64,000 nucleotides of DNA from Coprinellus micaceus (lineage: Eukaryota; Basidiomycota; Agaricomycetes; Agaricales; Psathyrellaceae): positions 2,790,001 to 2,854,000 of the forward strand of contig OX596342.1 of assembly GCA_951394405.1 (NCBI GenBank), given 5' to 3'. Below the pieces are notes generated by a model that was not told the DNA's origin, made no database searches, and saw nothing but the letters and a program-made list of their open reading frames with translations. Position numbers and translations under genes: made by a program. This document shows, in pieces, positions 1 to 10,098 of the stretch (within the stretch, counting starts at the first letter, position 1; each line of letters begins with the position of its first letter).

Positions 1-760
1 GGAATTTATCGGCGTTTTTCTTGCTAAATACGTCGAAAAATTCATGGTATGCTTCTGGTAGTTTTGCCTTGATTTCTGCTTCGGTTTTCTCTTCGATTTC
101 ATCATCGAAGTCGTCAAACTCATCAAATTCGTCGGGAAGTTCGGAGTATTTGGGGAGGATGAGTTTGCGTGATAGTGTGGTTCTTGCGATATGAACGTGG
201 GTGTATTCTTCTTCTACGTCTTCATCGTAGAAATAGACTTCGATTTCTATTTCAGTATCAGTGTCAACAATATTGATACTAGTGTCGTTTTCGATTTTTG
301 GAATTTCGATTGGAATGGCGTTAATCTCGGTATCCCGCCAAGTGAGAGTCCCGAGTTTCCAATCGATCATGGGGTTTTCGTCTTGAAGCCATGGGAAACC
401 TAAAATTAGCGTCTGTTTTCCCAAGCCGCAAATTAAAAGCTGATGTTTCTTCGTTTTCTTGCCAATCGTGAGAGGTAGTCGTACATAGTGAGTAATCGTT
501 CCATATTTGTTGGGTGTTCCATCAACGTTCTTCGCTTCGAGGGGATAACGAAGTTTCGTGATGGGCAATTGATTTCTTTGGGCGAATTTTTCGTCAATAA
601 ATTTTCCTCCTGCTCCGCAGTCAATAAAACCTTGAGTGGTGATAGTTCGATTGTCGTGAATAATCGTGATGGGAATGTGCATGCTTTGGTTTCTTATTTC
701 GGCTATCAGCATGGATCGGATGCACAGCGATGGAGAGATAGTCGAGTTTTCCTCCTTCAC
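1..760 (-). CDS. pol: Pol polyprotein start (aspartic protease), cut by window edge
   Basis: This frame overlaps the end of gag by a few bases and lies in the -1 frame relative to it, so it would need ribosomal frameshifting near the gag stop codon. The first 50 or so residues lead to an IDCGAGG motif, which I read as the retroviral-type aspartic protease active site (D-S/T/C-G-A). Further on comes ILGFPWLQ, a block usually found at the end of the protease in fungal gypsy elements, followed by an acidic stretch that typically precedes the reverse transcriptase. No stop is seen up to the window edge. Reverse transcriptase, RNase H and integrase are outside the window. Confidence 0.8.
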   Translation of the reverse strand, partial: MKEENSTISPSLCIRSMLIAEIRNQSMHIPITIIHDNRTITTQGFIDCGAGGKFIDEKFAQRNQLPITKLRYPLEAKNVDGTPNKYGTITHYVRLPLTIGKKTKKHQLLICGLGKQTLILGFPWLQDENPMIDWKLGTLTWRDTEINAIPIEIPKIENDTSINIVDTDTEIEIEVYFYDEDVEEEYTHVHIARTTLSRKLILPKYSELPDEFDEFDDFDDEIEEKTEAEIKAKLPEAYHEFFDVFSKKNADKF

Positions 761-2583
761 TGAAAATCCTCCATTTTTCCAATGGAAAGTTCTTGGAATT
801 TGGCGAAGATTTCTCTCTCTTCTTCTCCCGTGTATTGACATAGAAGAGAATGAATGTTGACTGCTGCTTCTTGGATAGGAACTTTCTTAGTAGAAAGTGT
901 GGCTACTTGTCGGTTGTTTTGATCATTTGGGGGTGGCCGTTGTCTCGGTACGTAGTTTCCTGATTGAGATCCGTACCGTGGTGGATATCCCTGATTTCTC
1001 CTTGGGGAACGGCAGTCTCTGGCGAAGTGACCTTCCTTTCGGCAATTGAAGCATGCCTTCTTATTTAGGAGTTCTCTTCTTTCTTCCGTAGTAATCGCGT
1101 CTACATCCATGGCATTTGGATCTCTTGCGGCTTGTCTTCCAGGGTTTGGTCTGAATCCTTGCGATGCGAATGGTCTTGACAGCCCCATTCGTTGTTCCTT
1201 TTCTCTTCTCCATTTTCCATCAGAAAGGATGGCCTTCTCCACCCAATCTTCGAAAGTTTCGGGTTCGTCCAAATAAGACTTCATTTTATCAACTATTGCC
1301 GGTTTGAGTACACCTTTGAGGTAGTCTAGTGCGACTCGGTCGTTGTTGATAAGGGAGAAGTTTGCTGCGGCTGCAATTTGTCTCCAATTGGTAATGAAAG
1401 TCTGGGCGCTTTCTTTGTCTTGCTTCTTGTTCTTCAAGTAGTACAGAGCGTCATCTTGTACATACTTCTTCCTGAAGTTCTTCTCGAATTTATCCCAAAC
1501 GTCTTTGTACTTGTCGGTTTTGTATTCCTCTGAATCCATGTATAGTTTCCTCCATACTTCGGCTTCTCCATCAGTGAGTTTGGATAACACAAAGATGACT
1601 TTCTTCCTATCTTTGTCTTTATATTGTTCTTCGTAATAGTCGAAGAAAAGAGAAAGAGAGTCTTTGAATGTGAGAAAATCATTTCGGTCACCATTGTAGT
1701 TCTTGACGTTTACTTTGGCTTCGGAGTTGGTGCTGGTGACGTTGATAGAAGTGGAGTCAACCATATCGACGTCTTCGTCTTTGAGTTCGACTTTAGGTGG
1801 GGATTCGGTTTCTTTTACTTCTTTGATAGATTCTTGTCTTTGAATCTGTTGTGGTGGTTCGAATGACTTCTTCGATCCTCCTGGCGTATTAGTTCTAGAT
1901 CCTTTCTTGGATGTTGGGCGGGTGTACGGTTTGGTTGCTCTTCCTTTTCCTTTAGAAGATGCTTGTTCTTCTAGAAGCTTTCTGGCGAGTTCTGCTTCGA
2001 ATTCCCGTTTGGCTTTAAGTTCTTCCTCTGCTTGTTCTCGATCTTCTTCGAGTTTCTGTGCTGCTTCTTCGGCTAATTTAGCGTCTTCTAGATCCTTTCT
2101 TATCTGTTCTTCGGCTTCTTTAAGCTTCTCAACCTTTTGCTTTTGGTTGAATTCTCTTGTGGCGATAATCCTTGCTTCTTCCTCAATTACTCTGTATCTG
2201 TCACGAGTTGCCTTATGTTGCTTCTCGTATGCTTGGTGTTTCTCCTTTGATTTGGTAGTAAGTCTTTCGTCGTGTTCGTCTTTTTCAGTTACTGGTCTGG
2301 ATCCTGCGTCTACTTGCTGATTTTCAATTGGGTTATCGAGTCTATGTGGACACGGTTGATAATAGCAGCGGTACCAGACGGCCCCTCCCTTTTGAGATGA
2401 ATCGTCAAATGAAGTGTCAGCTTTATTGATGTAGTCGAAAGCGTGGACGTGGTCGATGCAGGAGAGTTCTTGATTAGACGAAGTTGTTGAAATAGTTTCC
2501 GGAGAACCTGGGGCAGACGTGTTGGGCGAGCCGTTGTTGCGCTCGTTGATGAGGGCAACGTAATTGTGGAGCTTGTTATTCTG
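757..2583 (-). CDS. gag: Gag polyprotein with CCHC zinc knuckle
   Basis: The conserved part (from the ATG at 1764) holds a capsid-like helical region and a CCHC knuckle of the form CFNCRKEGHFARDC near its end; it packages the element RNA into virus-like particles. The same frame stays open upstream of that ATG to 2583, where a TAA closes it. This extension encodes a charged, Glu/Lys-rich coiled-coil-like segment of about 180 residues and a further plausible segment with the Cys-containing stretch WYRCYYQPCPH, but it contains no ATG. Either translation starts at a non-AUG codon or a spliced leader, or this copy lost its start. The C-terminus is MEDFQ. The assignment as Gag is secure; the true N-terminus is not. 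Confidence 0.8.
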   Translation of the reverse strand, partial: QNNKLHNYVALINERNNGSPNTSAPGSPETISTTSSNQELSCIDHVHAFDYINKADTSFDDSSQKGGAVWYRCYYQPCPHRLDNPIENQQVDAGSRPVTEKDEHDERLTTKSKEKHQAYEKQHKATRDRYRVIEEEARIIATREFNQKQKVEKLKEAEEQIRKDLEDAKLAEEAAQKLEEDREQAEEELKAKREFEAELARKLLEEQASSKGKGRATKPYTRPTSKKGSRTNTPGGSKKSFEPPQQIQRQESIKEVKETESPPKVELKDEDVDMVDSTSINVTSTNSEAKVNVKNYNGDRNDFLTFKDSLSLFFDYYEEQYKDKDRKKVIFVLSKLTDGEAEVWRKLYMDSEEYKTDKYKDVWDKFEKNFRKKYVQDDALYYLKNKKQDKESAQTFITNWRQIAAAANFSLINNDRVALDYLKGVLKPAIVDKMKSYLDEPETFEDWVEKAILSDGKWRREKEQRMGLSRPFASQGFRPNPGRQAARDPNAMDVDAITTEERRELLNKKACFNCRKEGHFARDCRSPRRNQGYPPRYGSQSGNYVPRQRPPPNDQNNRQVATLSTKKVPIQEAAVNIHSLLCQYTGEEEREIFAKFQELSIGKMEDFQ

Positions 2584-2703
2584 TTACGACCTCGATGAGG
2601 GAGTTGGACAAGTGTCCGACAATTGGTCGACTCTGGGCAGGTCAATAGTCAATGATGCAATGATTACTTAGCTTAGGTATCGAGTACGATGTTGGCGATC
2701 GTT

Positions 2704-2719
2704 GTATCTGATACTACCA
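2704..2719 (-). promoter_or_regulatory. Putative primer-binding site of the gypsy element
   Basis: Read in element sense the sequence is TGGTAGTATCAGATAC. It starts with TGG, as expected for pairing to the CCA end of a tRNA, and lies 8 nt from the inferred LTR end. I cannot name the primer tRNA. Confidence 0.45.
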
Positions 2720-2727
2720 AGAACTAT

Positions 2728-3161
2728 GTTGACGATAGCTCGCTTGGACTTAGGCGTTGGTCGTTGTCTTACTGGCTTAATTGGCTTGCTCTCTTAGTTG
2801 TCTTTGGGTTTTGGCACAAGGCACTATTCGATAACGGGGGAAAAGTATAACAAGCTAAAGTACATAGGTCTAATCTATAGGGTTTATATACCCATGGATA
2901 CTAGTCGCTATGAGTCAATATATCTAACAAATCATTATAACTATGAGTCGATTACAATCAAAGACAAGTCATACTTAGTCTAGGCAGACTAAGGATGAGT
3001 CGAATATGAGTCATAAATAACATGACTCAATAAACGTAATAACAAGTCATTAAAAGTCAACTACTTAACCAAAACACAAATAATAATACAAAAGAGTTTG
3101 GCCAAAAGAAAAAGAATAAGTCCTAGACCGAAAATAAAGATATCGCACATATTACAAAACA
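2728..3161 (-). repeat. 5' LTR of the gypsy element
   Basis: In element sense this 434-bp segment begins TGTTTTG and ends TCAACA, giving short TGTT/AACA inverted termini. It sits directly upstream of the primer site and gag. It is AT-rich compared with flanking DNA. The matching 3' LTR is not in the window, so the outer edge at 3161 is inferred from the termini only. Confidence 0.6.
2883..3029 (-). promoter_or_regulatory. LTR promoter: TATA box with three AP-1/Gcn4-type sites
   Basis: In element sense a TATATAAA box occupies 2883-2890. Upstream of it (to the right) are three perfect TGA(G/C)TCA heptamers at 2911-2917, 3007-3013 and 3023-3029, with further near matches such as TGAGTCG at 2944-2950. 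These are the sites bound by fungal bZIP regulators of the Gcn4/Yap class. The arrangement suggests stress- or starvation-responsive transcription of the element; that is inference. Confidence 0.5.
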
Positions 3162-6011
3162 TGTGGAGCGAAGCGTAACATTCCATGCCCTTCCACGCCG
3201 CGACGTGTGGCGAAGGCTAACCGATGGGCTTCCCATCGGATTGTGACGCCGATTTGACCGAGCGATTTATTCACTAATTTTCTCGATTGGAACTGCAGCA
3301 CGGCGCGGAACGGCGGCGGAAAGCGCGCAGTAGCTCGTAGAGAGCATTCAATCTCTCCTAACCGGTTTACGGGGGTGGTATTCAAGTGCGAGAGACCTGT
3401 TATTAGGTGAATAGAGAGGGACGAGACACAGTACAATAGACGCTAGGGCTATGAGCCATCACCAAGCCTTCCCCATCCAGCCTTACACATCCCTCGATCC
3501 TTCGACACGCCGTCGCAGGTTATCACTATCGTGGTTTCCCTCGAGAGGTGTAAAGCGCACCAGCCTTCTGAGCGATTATTCGGAAGCGGCGGTAAGCTTG
3601 TGGATAAGGTTGTGCAGAGACTGGACGAGCTAGAGAAACTTAGGGATCGTCGAGTCTTAGTCTTACCGGCTCTTGGTCCAATTCCTGAACGCCGGGGTCT
3701 GGGTAGCTATCGCAGGACATGCATATGATACTACGATCACCCAGCTCCTACCCTACAATACACCACCGAGCAGACGCACATTTTTCAGGCCGTCCAGTGA
3801 TGTATTCTCAGGCAGGAGGCGAGAAAAATCGGGGAAGCCGAAGACCATCACTGTCCTTCCTTTGGGCGAAGATCAAACTTCCACGACAGGTACCTGTTGA
3901 GGCCCCAATGTTAGGTGGTAGGTGTTATTACACGGACAAGGTCCAATTTCTGAACGCCGGGGGTCTGGGAAGCTATCATAGATGATAGTACAATAGAGTA
4001 TCTATGACTCCCAGCTCCTACCCTACAACGCACCACCAAGCAGTTGCACATATTTCAGGCCGTCCAGTGGTGCATTGTCAGGCAAGAGGCAAAAAGTTAA
4101 GATTAAAACTATCAGTCAGGAATTGTCTCGAGATCGGGGGCAGGCAGAGGAGCACAGCTCCCCATTTGCAAAAACCCTGCACAGGCGTTGGGACACCTCA
4201 ATATTGAGTCTGAAACCAATATTATAATATCATCCCTCGACTATTGTAGGCGCCCAGTGCTCGCCAGTGATCGCAATCACTGGCATATCCCTCGATGGGA
4301 GCGGCGAGGGGAGGAAAAGGACGAGCACAACTCCCCTTCGTGAGCAGGAAGGCAAGGCCGGAACCGCAACGGTCACCGGAGTCAGGCGACAGGAAGCAGA
4401 GAAGAGAAAGGAATATTTGGCAGCTCGCAGTGCTGTCGCTTGATTAAACTGCTTCGTGCGTGGCACAGATGTGTCGCGACGAAGGCCTCGAAGCAGGGGC
4501 AGGCCCGAATTTCCGAAAGGAGTATGCACGTCCTCAGCAGACGGCGACGGTGTTGAGAGGGCGAGGACGTTGTTCAAGGGCCCCAAACGCGCTATGGAGA
4601 CTCGGCGCTATCTCGCTATGCGCAGAGGCACGGACACTCGAGCGGCTCAACACCCAGGCAAACCGCGAAGCAACACCATTGGTGTAGTACTTCTCCCACT
4701 TGCGTGCTTGCTCGTTCCTCGACTATAGCTCGCAAGCGAGGAGGACCACAATAAGGCACAGCAGCGAGAGGTGGGATGTCGGTGACGATGATGCTCTCTG
4801 GAGTACCAGGGCAGGGGCAGTATGGGTGGAGGCACAAAGGCTGTGGAGGGCGGCACCGGGATCGGATACTCGCACTCGCTCTGGTGTCGAGATACCTGCA
4901 CAGCGAGCTGGGAGAGAGACGTCAAGGGACGGGATATGTCCAGCGCACATTCCACACGTCTCCTATCAATACGTCGAGGGTCTCCATCCACAGAAAACCG
5001 ATTTTGAAAAATCGATGGTGGTGGTTGAACGTTGAGAACTGAATGAGCCCCCGCTTCTCCGATCTCACGGCCGTAGTACGTCAGCAGGGGAGGCTTCTTG
5101 AGCCAGTACGCACGTACACGGCCGGTGGAAAGAGGGGAGCGAGGGGGATGCAGAGGAGGGTGGGTAGCCTTGTTGTGTTCGCCAGTCTCATCGCCACGAA
5201 GAAAGGACGCAAGTCTGAACCTGAAGCTCATCAACCAGAGCGAGGGTGGTCAGCGATCAGTGAAGCCCACATGAAGACGCACGGGACTGCAGTGGTTCAA
5301 GAGCGAGTAGGTGACCGTCCCCTTGCTAGTAGCTGGCCTCGGCGGGTACTGTATGTGGTGCCAATTCGGTGAGGTATAAGGCGTTCCAACCTCCTCCGGA
5401 TGCTCTTCCTGAAAACCAATCCGAACAGGGCGAATCACAGGTCCACCTCTCCATGTCCCCGACAAAGTGTGCAGGTGGGGTCGACATGTTGGGCTGAGAG
5501 TTTGGCTGTGGGCCATGGATGCTCTTTCGACGTTGGGCCTTTCTGAAGGTGCACTCTGAGGAGGTGTAGAGGTTATTTAGGTCAATTTTGACAAAAAACG
5601 ATGGTGATCTGTGAAGATGTGAAGGAGGATGGAACACTGCACGGTGAGGTGGTTTCGAGGATGACGGCTCTGGCCTTCGATAGAGATGATGAAACTGAGG
5701 AGGGATACGACATTTCGACGAAGATTGGCGAGAAGAATGAGAGGAGAGAGTCCGGGCCTGGCGTTCCATCGCTGGAGGTTTTGTAGAGGACCTGGAGTTT
5801 GCGATGGAGATCTGGGAGAGAGTGCATGGTGGGAAAAGCAAGGCGGGGTAGTCGCGATTCGCGATAAGGTTGGAAAGGTTCGTTTCATTGGTTCATAAAT
5901 ATCATGTGGTTCGCATTTTCTGGTATTCGGAATACATATGCCTTCAAACGACACTGTCAATCACCAAGCCTCCGAGAATCAAAGCCCAGGGGAAACTCAC
6001 AATCTCGTGCG
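3162..6011. other. Intergenic, no supported gene
   Basis: Only overlapping frames without recognisable domains, consistent start sites or splice sites are present; the longest is a 195-codon minus-strand frame at 4647-5234 of biased Ser/Pro/Arg composition. The segment contains the imperfect 265-bp-period direct repeat described separately and a small perfect hairpin, GCCAGTGAT with its complement, at 4263-4284. Confidence 0.6.
3676..4095 (+). repeat. Imperfect direct repeat, period 265 bp, two copies
   Basis: Copy one starts at 3676 and copy two at 3941; each opens with GTCCAATT followed by CTGAACGCCGGGG and runs about 150 bp. Both share blocks such as CCCAGCTCCTACCCTACAA and TTTCAGGCCGTCCAGTG. 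Between the matched parts the sequences differ. No coding function is apparent. Confidence 0.75.
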
Positions 6012-7296
6012 TCAGATATCCAACCCCCCACCCCTCCTCCTATCGGCATCCGCACCCCTCGAACTCATAGCCAAATGCACCGTGGCACGAGCCCTCCCAT
6101 CCTTAAACTTCTCATCCCCATCCGCGGAGCCCACCGTCCCCCTCGTATACGAATCCTCCTCCTCACTCCTCGCAAAGTCCAGCGCAGTCGACATCGGCTT
6201 CGTCGTCGTCGCACCGCCGGGTCGTGGCGTGCGGAGGCTGCTGCCGTCCTTGAGGAACCCACGACCAGTTGTGACGCGGAATATGACCATTTGCGGGGAG
6301 ATGGCCTGGTACGAAGTAGGAAGAGGTCATGGTCAGCTGGGCGAATGGGATGAAGGAAAGGAAGAGGGAGGGAGGACGTACCAAAAAGAAGAAATACATA
6401 ATCTTGAATATCCCCTGGTGCGGCCTCGCCGCGCCCAATCCTCTCGACTGGTTAATGAAACACGCCAGGATAATCCCGGTAACACTGAGCGGCAGCGCCG
6501 CCTCCACGAGGATAGCGACGATGCTGATGTACACTTTGCTAGAGAATGAGGGGAGGAGCTGCGAGTTGCGATAGGACGCAAGGAGGAGGCGGAAGGAGAT
6601 GAGAGACGTGATGAGGACGTTGAGGGATGCGTTGAGGATGATCCAGGTGACGGAGAACTCGATGCGCCAGCCCGGGAAGGATTCGGGCCAGAGCATTTGG
6701 AGGAAGCCCATTACTGGGTGCGAGGTTAGCTCGGGAGTAGGGAGGAAGGGTTGGATGGGAGGAGACGAACCGACGGAAGCGACGTATGTGAGAGCGGGAA
6801 GGATGACGATCCATTTGCGGTCGCTCCAGAAGAAGTAGGACCGGTAGAGCTGGGGACAGAGTTTGCGGTCAGTTATCAACATATTGAAGTGAACGGGTAA
6901 CGCACCAATAGCCCATCACCCACAAACGCAATAAACGTGCTCTCAATCCTCGATAGCCCATACTGCGGCGTCTCGTTCCCCCCATACCTGTCCATCGCAG
7001 CCTTCGTCACTTGCGGATCCCAGGGGTTGGCGTAATACAAGCTGAGGTACCGAGCGATGTTGTCCAGGACGACGGTCAGTAGGATGAGAGTGAGGATCGT
7101 AAAGCTGATGACGATGTAGAGGACGCTGAGCCGGCCTTTACGATGGGGGCGAGGGGTTTCGAGGTAGACGAGGAGGCCGTAGAAGCACATGAAGAACTGG
7201 AGACCTGAGTCTGACAAGCTCGACCTTCGATTCGGCGAACTGGATTGCGAGCTTGGCGCTCTGGTACTTGATCATCTGCTCTCTGTTCGAGCTCAT
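6012..7296 (-). pseudogene. Seven-TM integral membrane protein gene with one frameshift
   Basis: Proposed exons are 7296-7207, 7205-6906, 6849-6771, 6713-6382 and 6305-6012, with introns of 56, 57 and 76 nt that all have GT-AG ends; together they give 364 codons. The product has seven hydrophobic segments, a PRPHRKGR loop after the first, and the block SDRKW before the fourth. It resembles a large uncharacterised seven-TM family I know from mushroom genomes. It is not a Ste3 pheromone receptor. The N-terminal piece (from ATG 7296, ending KVELVRL) and the next piece (starting GLQFFM) are adjacent but one base out of frame at 7206, with no room for an intron. This is an extra base or a 2-nt loss: a recent null allele or a sequence error. 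Confidence 0.6.
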
Positions 7297-8328
7297 CTTG
7301 CTGTCCTTCGGTCGTTCAGTTCAGAGTTGAGTCTGGCCTGGACGGTTCGCAACTTGCTAGGGCTCAGGGACGAGGGATCTGCAAGGAATGGGTTATTCCA
7401 TCCGTCAAGGCACATATAAAGTCGGAGGGCAGTGCTTACCTCGAGCTTCTTCGTACACGGCTGCGCTTCCTCTCTCCCTTCGTCCTCTCCGAACCCTGAC
7501 AAGAATCACCCTTCACAGCTCCATTTCGACCCTCTTCGCTTCGAACCCTGGCTAACAGCTTCTCCTAGGACGATCGTGGTTCCGTGCCTTCCGAAGGTAC
7601 ACCGGGCGACGCATGGTGACGAAGGTGGATTTGAGCCGAAGAGGTATGTAGAGATAGAGGAGACGGAGCAGGGGAAGCTAGGAAGCAGTGATTGTGGGCG
7701 GTCGGAGAGAAGGGAAGGGAAGGAACGCCACGACGTCTGTTTTCCGTTTGGCTTTGTCTTCTCACGAGAATTGCGGTGGCTTTGCGCTGTAATAGGCATC
7801 GCGCTCGGGCGATTGGGTGGAGTTTGTGGATCAACGTGACGATGTGACGATCTGGGGGTGGGCGCTTATCGACAGTGGAGAGGGTCTAGATTCCAGGACG
7901 GCGTGGGATGTATGGGACATATGGCATAGATCATTCATAGAGGCATAATACATCGTGCGTAGGTCTACGGTCGTGGGTTTAATCGTGGCAATGCTGGGGT
8001 GAACAAGCGAACGGCTCGGAATACTAAGGTATGGCGAACGAAAGCAAAGGGGTGGAGATCCAATAATACAAACAAACTGCGAAGGCGAAAGTCGAAAGTC
8101 GAAGGTCAAATGAGGAGAGGACCGGTGGAGGTAGGGGAATTCCGGAGGTTGATCATGAAATGCGGGGGGTTAGGGTATCATTGGAACGGCGGAGATCGTT
8201 GCGAGGCTTGATAAAGGGGGAGCCAGAATGCTGAGGTCAAGGTCGACGTGCCTACGAAGTCAAAGTCAGTCACGGCCCACACAGTCCTACGTAGCGCACT
8301 CACCAAGATCTATGGCTTGTCATCGCAT
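7297..8328. other. Intergenic, no supported gene
   Basis: This is the stretch between the 5' end of the seven-TM gene and the 3' end of the minus-strand pheromone gene. Frames on both strands are short and overlap each other; none carries a recognisable motif. It would hold the promoter of the seven-TM gene and the 3' UTR of the pheromone gene. Confidence 0.6.
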
Positions 8329-8529
8329 TTAAACAATAGTGCAATATGTTCCGCCACCCTGTCCGTTCGGGTCCTCTTCATTGACAGGAAGACTGGCAGC
8401 GACATCCTTCGCGAAGACAACGCAGTAGGTTCCGCCGCCCTGGCCGTTGCTCCCCTCCTCGTCCCTGGGGACTTTGACGGTAGATGGAGCGTTGTCGAAG
8501 ACAAGGCAGACGGTGGTGAAGGAGTCCAT
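8329..8529 (-). CDS. Farnesylated mating-pheromone-type precursor, two tandem units
   Basis: The 66-residue product starts MDSFTT, the usual opening of mushroom pheromone precursors, and ends in the CaaX box CTIV, which directs farnesylation and carboxymethylation. It holds two copies of a pheromone-like unit: residues about 23-41 (DEEGSNGQGGGTYC followed by VVFAK) and about 50-66 (NEEDPNGQGGGTYC followed by TIV). An acidic pair precedes each unit, as at known N-terminal maturation sites, so the mature peptide would be about 11 residues ending in farnesyl-Cys. The internal unit ends in a CaaX-like CVVF followed by AK. Its paralogue at 10099 is divergently transcribed. No receptor gene is in the window, so its role may be in mating-type recognition or as an orphan signal. 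Confidence 0.85.
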   Translation of the reverse strand: MDSFTTVCLVFDNAPSTVKVPRDEEGSNGQGGGTYCVVFAKDVAASLPVNEEDPNGQGGGTYCTIV

Positions 8530-8632
8530 TGCTGGGTTGTTGGTGTGGAGGCGGGGAGGATCTGGAAGAGGTGGTTGGGTGGGTTGGGGACTCGGGTAGT
8601 GAGTTGGAGAAAGTCGGTTGGGCGCGAGGGGA

Positions 8633-8639
8633 TTTTATA
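8633..8639 (-). promoter_or_regulatory. TATA box of the minus-strand pheromone gene
   Basis: TATAAAA in gene sense, about 104 bp upstream of the ATG. The paralogous gene has TATAAAA at nearly the same distance, and both leaders are C-rich (CCCCAACTCAC- and CCAACC-like blocks), which supports use of this box. Confidence 0.65.
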
Positions 8640-9983
8640 CACTCAGGCCACCAAAGGTCAACCCCTACAGAGGGTGGACGAGCGCTCGAACCCAAGGTCC
8701 GCTCTTTCCATCCTGGGACACCCAGTCTATTGTCGCTGTTTCTGAGGATGGGCCGTGAATCACCGGGTAATTGAATTGGCCAAGTGAGATGCGAATGGGC
8801 TTACAATTATGTTTGAATCAATGAAAAGGAATTCAATTCAACGGATTTGACGGAGTTTGGAGGGATAATTGGAGTGTTAAATGGGGTTCTGAACGTTGAA
8901 ACGTCCTTCCTGAGCGCTTCAAGTGGATTTGGGGGATAGGCGATCGCGAGCCACCTCCTTCCGTTCGCCCTATGTGTGGGATCGGATCTCCCACACGTCC
9001 AACGACAGATCCCTGAGGTTACGCACAGGTCGAGCGAGGACATCGGGGTTCTAGTTTCCCCGAGCGAATCGACGATTCGCGCCGCGAGGCTTCAACACAG
9101 TCCGATGAACAATTCACGATCGATCCCATTTCCTTTCCTCCAACTAAATTGGAATTCAATCGCACAATCGCCCAGACCCATCAGGAGAACCCGCGCCCAC
9201 AGTACCTGAAATAATTTCAAAGGTTCAACAACATCAACAATAGGTAAGTAAGGTACACCCGGACCCACAATAACGCCTCTGACTCCGAATCTCTAACTGC
9301 GCTTCATGCCCTCACCCACGTCAAATAGGATATTAACATTTCTAACACCTTCCCCTCCCGCCGTCAGGTACGTACTCAGAAGTCAGAAGTGAGGTGGGCA
9401 TGGGTATGACGCTATTATCTCTTATTGTTTATTTCGCGTAACTGCACCCACGTTGCAGGCCACGAGGTTTTGGATGCCGGAAGACAATGGGCGGGTCAGC
9501 GTCCGGTGCGCAACGTCATATGTAAGGCTGTCGGTTGGATCATCATCCTGAGCGAGTTCGCAGAGACAGCGAGCTCGGATCTACATGATGACAATGGATC
9601 GACATCGTAGCAGGACAGCGCCTCCCAGCCAGTCCGTGTGCGAGTGGGGTGCAGATAGTCAGTACGGGATAACGTAGGCCTCGCGCGAAATCGCAATTGT
9701 CTACCCTCAGATTAAAAGCCTCCTCACTTACATACCCGTTCAATTCAATTCGGTGCTATGTATTCAGTTCACGGCCGTTAGCGAACAACTCAACATTGCC
9801 TTTGCAGTTTAGCGCCCGGACGATAAGATCAGACGGTATTACTGTGCCTCCGGCGACTAAACCCGAAGACAATAACGTGCATCCCAAAACGGTAGTAAGA
9901 GCCCCTAGGGAGGCCGCGTCCCCAGCTCAGGAGCTATATAACAATTATCCAGGCACCGCGATCTCGACCCATCTCACGATGGT
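8640..9983. other. Divergent intergenic region between the two pheromone genes
   Basis: About 1.3 kb with no supported gene. It must contain the upstream control regions of both pheromone genes. I see no clear shared pheromone-response element of the ACAAAGGGA type. Short AT-rich blocks such as GGAATTCAATT occur near 8830 and 9150. Confidence 0.5.
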
Positions 9984-9990
9984 TATAAAA
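9984..9990 (+). promoter_or_regulatory. TATA box of the plus-strand pheromone gene
   Basis: TATAAAA lies 109 bp upstream of the ATG at 10099, matching the layout of the paralogous gene. Confidence 0.65.
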
Positions 9991-10098
9991 CGCGCCGTCG
10001 TTCTCCTTTCTCCCCAACTCACACCCCGAGTCACCCACCCCCCTCACACCAACCCAACCAACCTCTCCCCTCCCCTCATCACTCACCACCAACACGCA

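Larger units (their letters stand above)
1..3161 (-). mobile_element. Ty3/gypsy-like LTR retrotransposon, 5' part only
   Basis: Reading leftwards from 3161, the order is LTR, primer-binding site, gag with a CCHC knuckle, then the protease part of pol in the -1 frame. This is the order of a Ty3/gypsy-type element. The rest of pol and the 3' LTR lie outside the window, so target-site duplication and LTR identity cannot be checked. The gag and protease frames seen here are open, so this part is not badly decayed. It is the only gypsy-type coding sequence I recognise in the window. Confidence 0.85.

Noticed and set aside
4647..5234. 195-codon minus-strand open frame
   Set aside because: Overlaps open frames on the other strand, has Ser/Pro/Arg-biased composition, no motif and no splice structure; length is within chance in GC-rich DNA.
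5582..5827. 81-codon minus-strand frame as a small gene
   Set aside because: Looks moderately protein-like but all three minus frames are open here and no start context, intron or motif supports it.
6012..7296. Seven-TM gene as a Ste3 pheromone receptor
   Set aside because: Loop motifs (PRPHRKGR, SDRKW, AISPQMVIFRV) match another mushroom membrane-protein family, and Ste3 signature blocks are absent.
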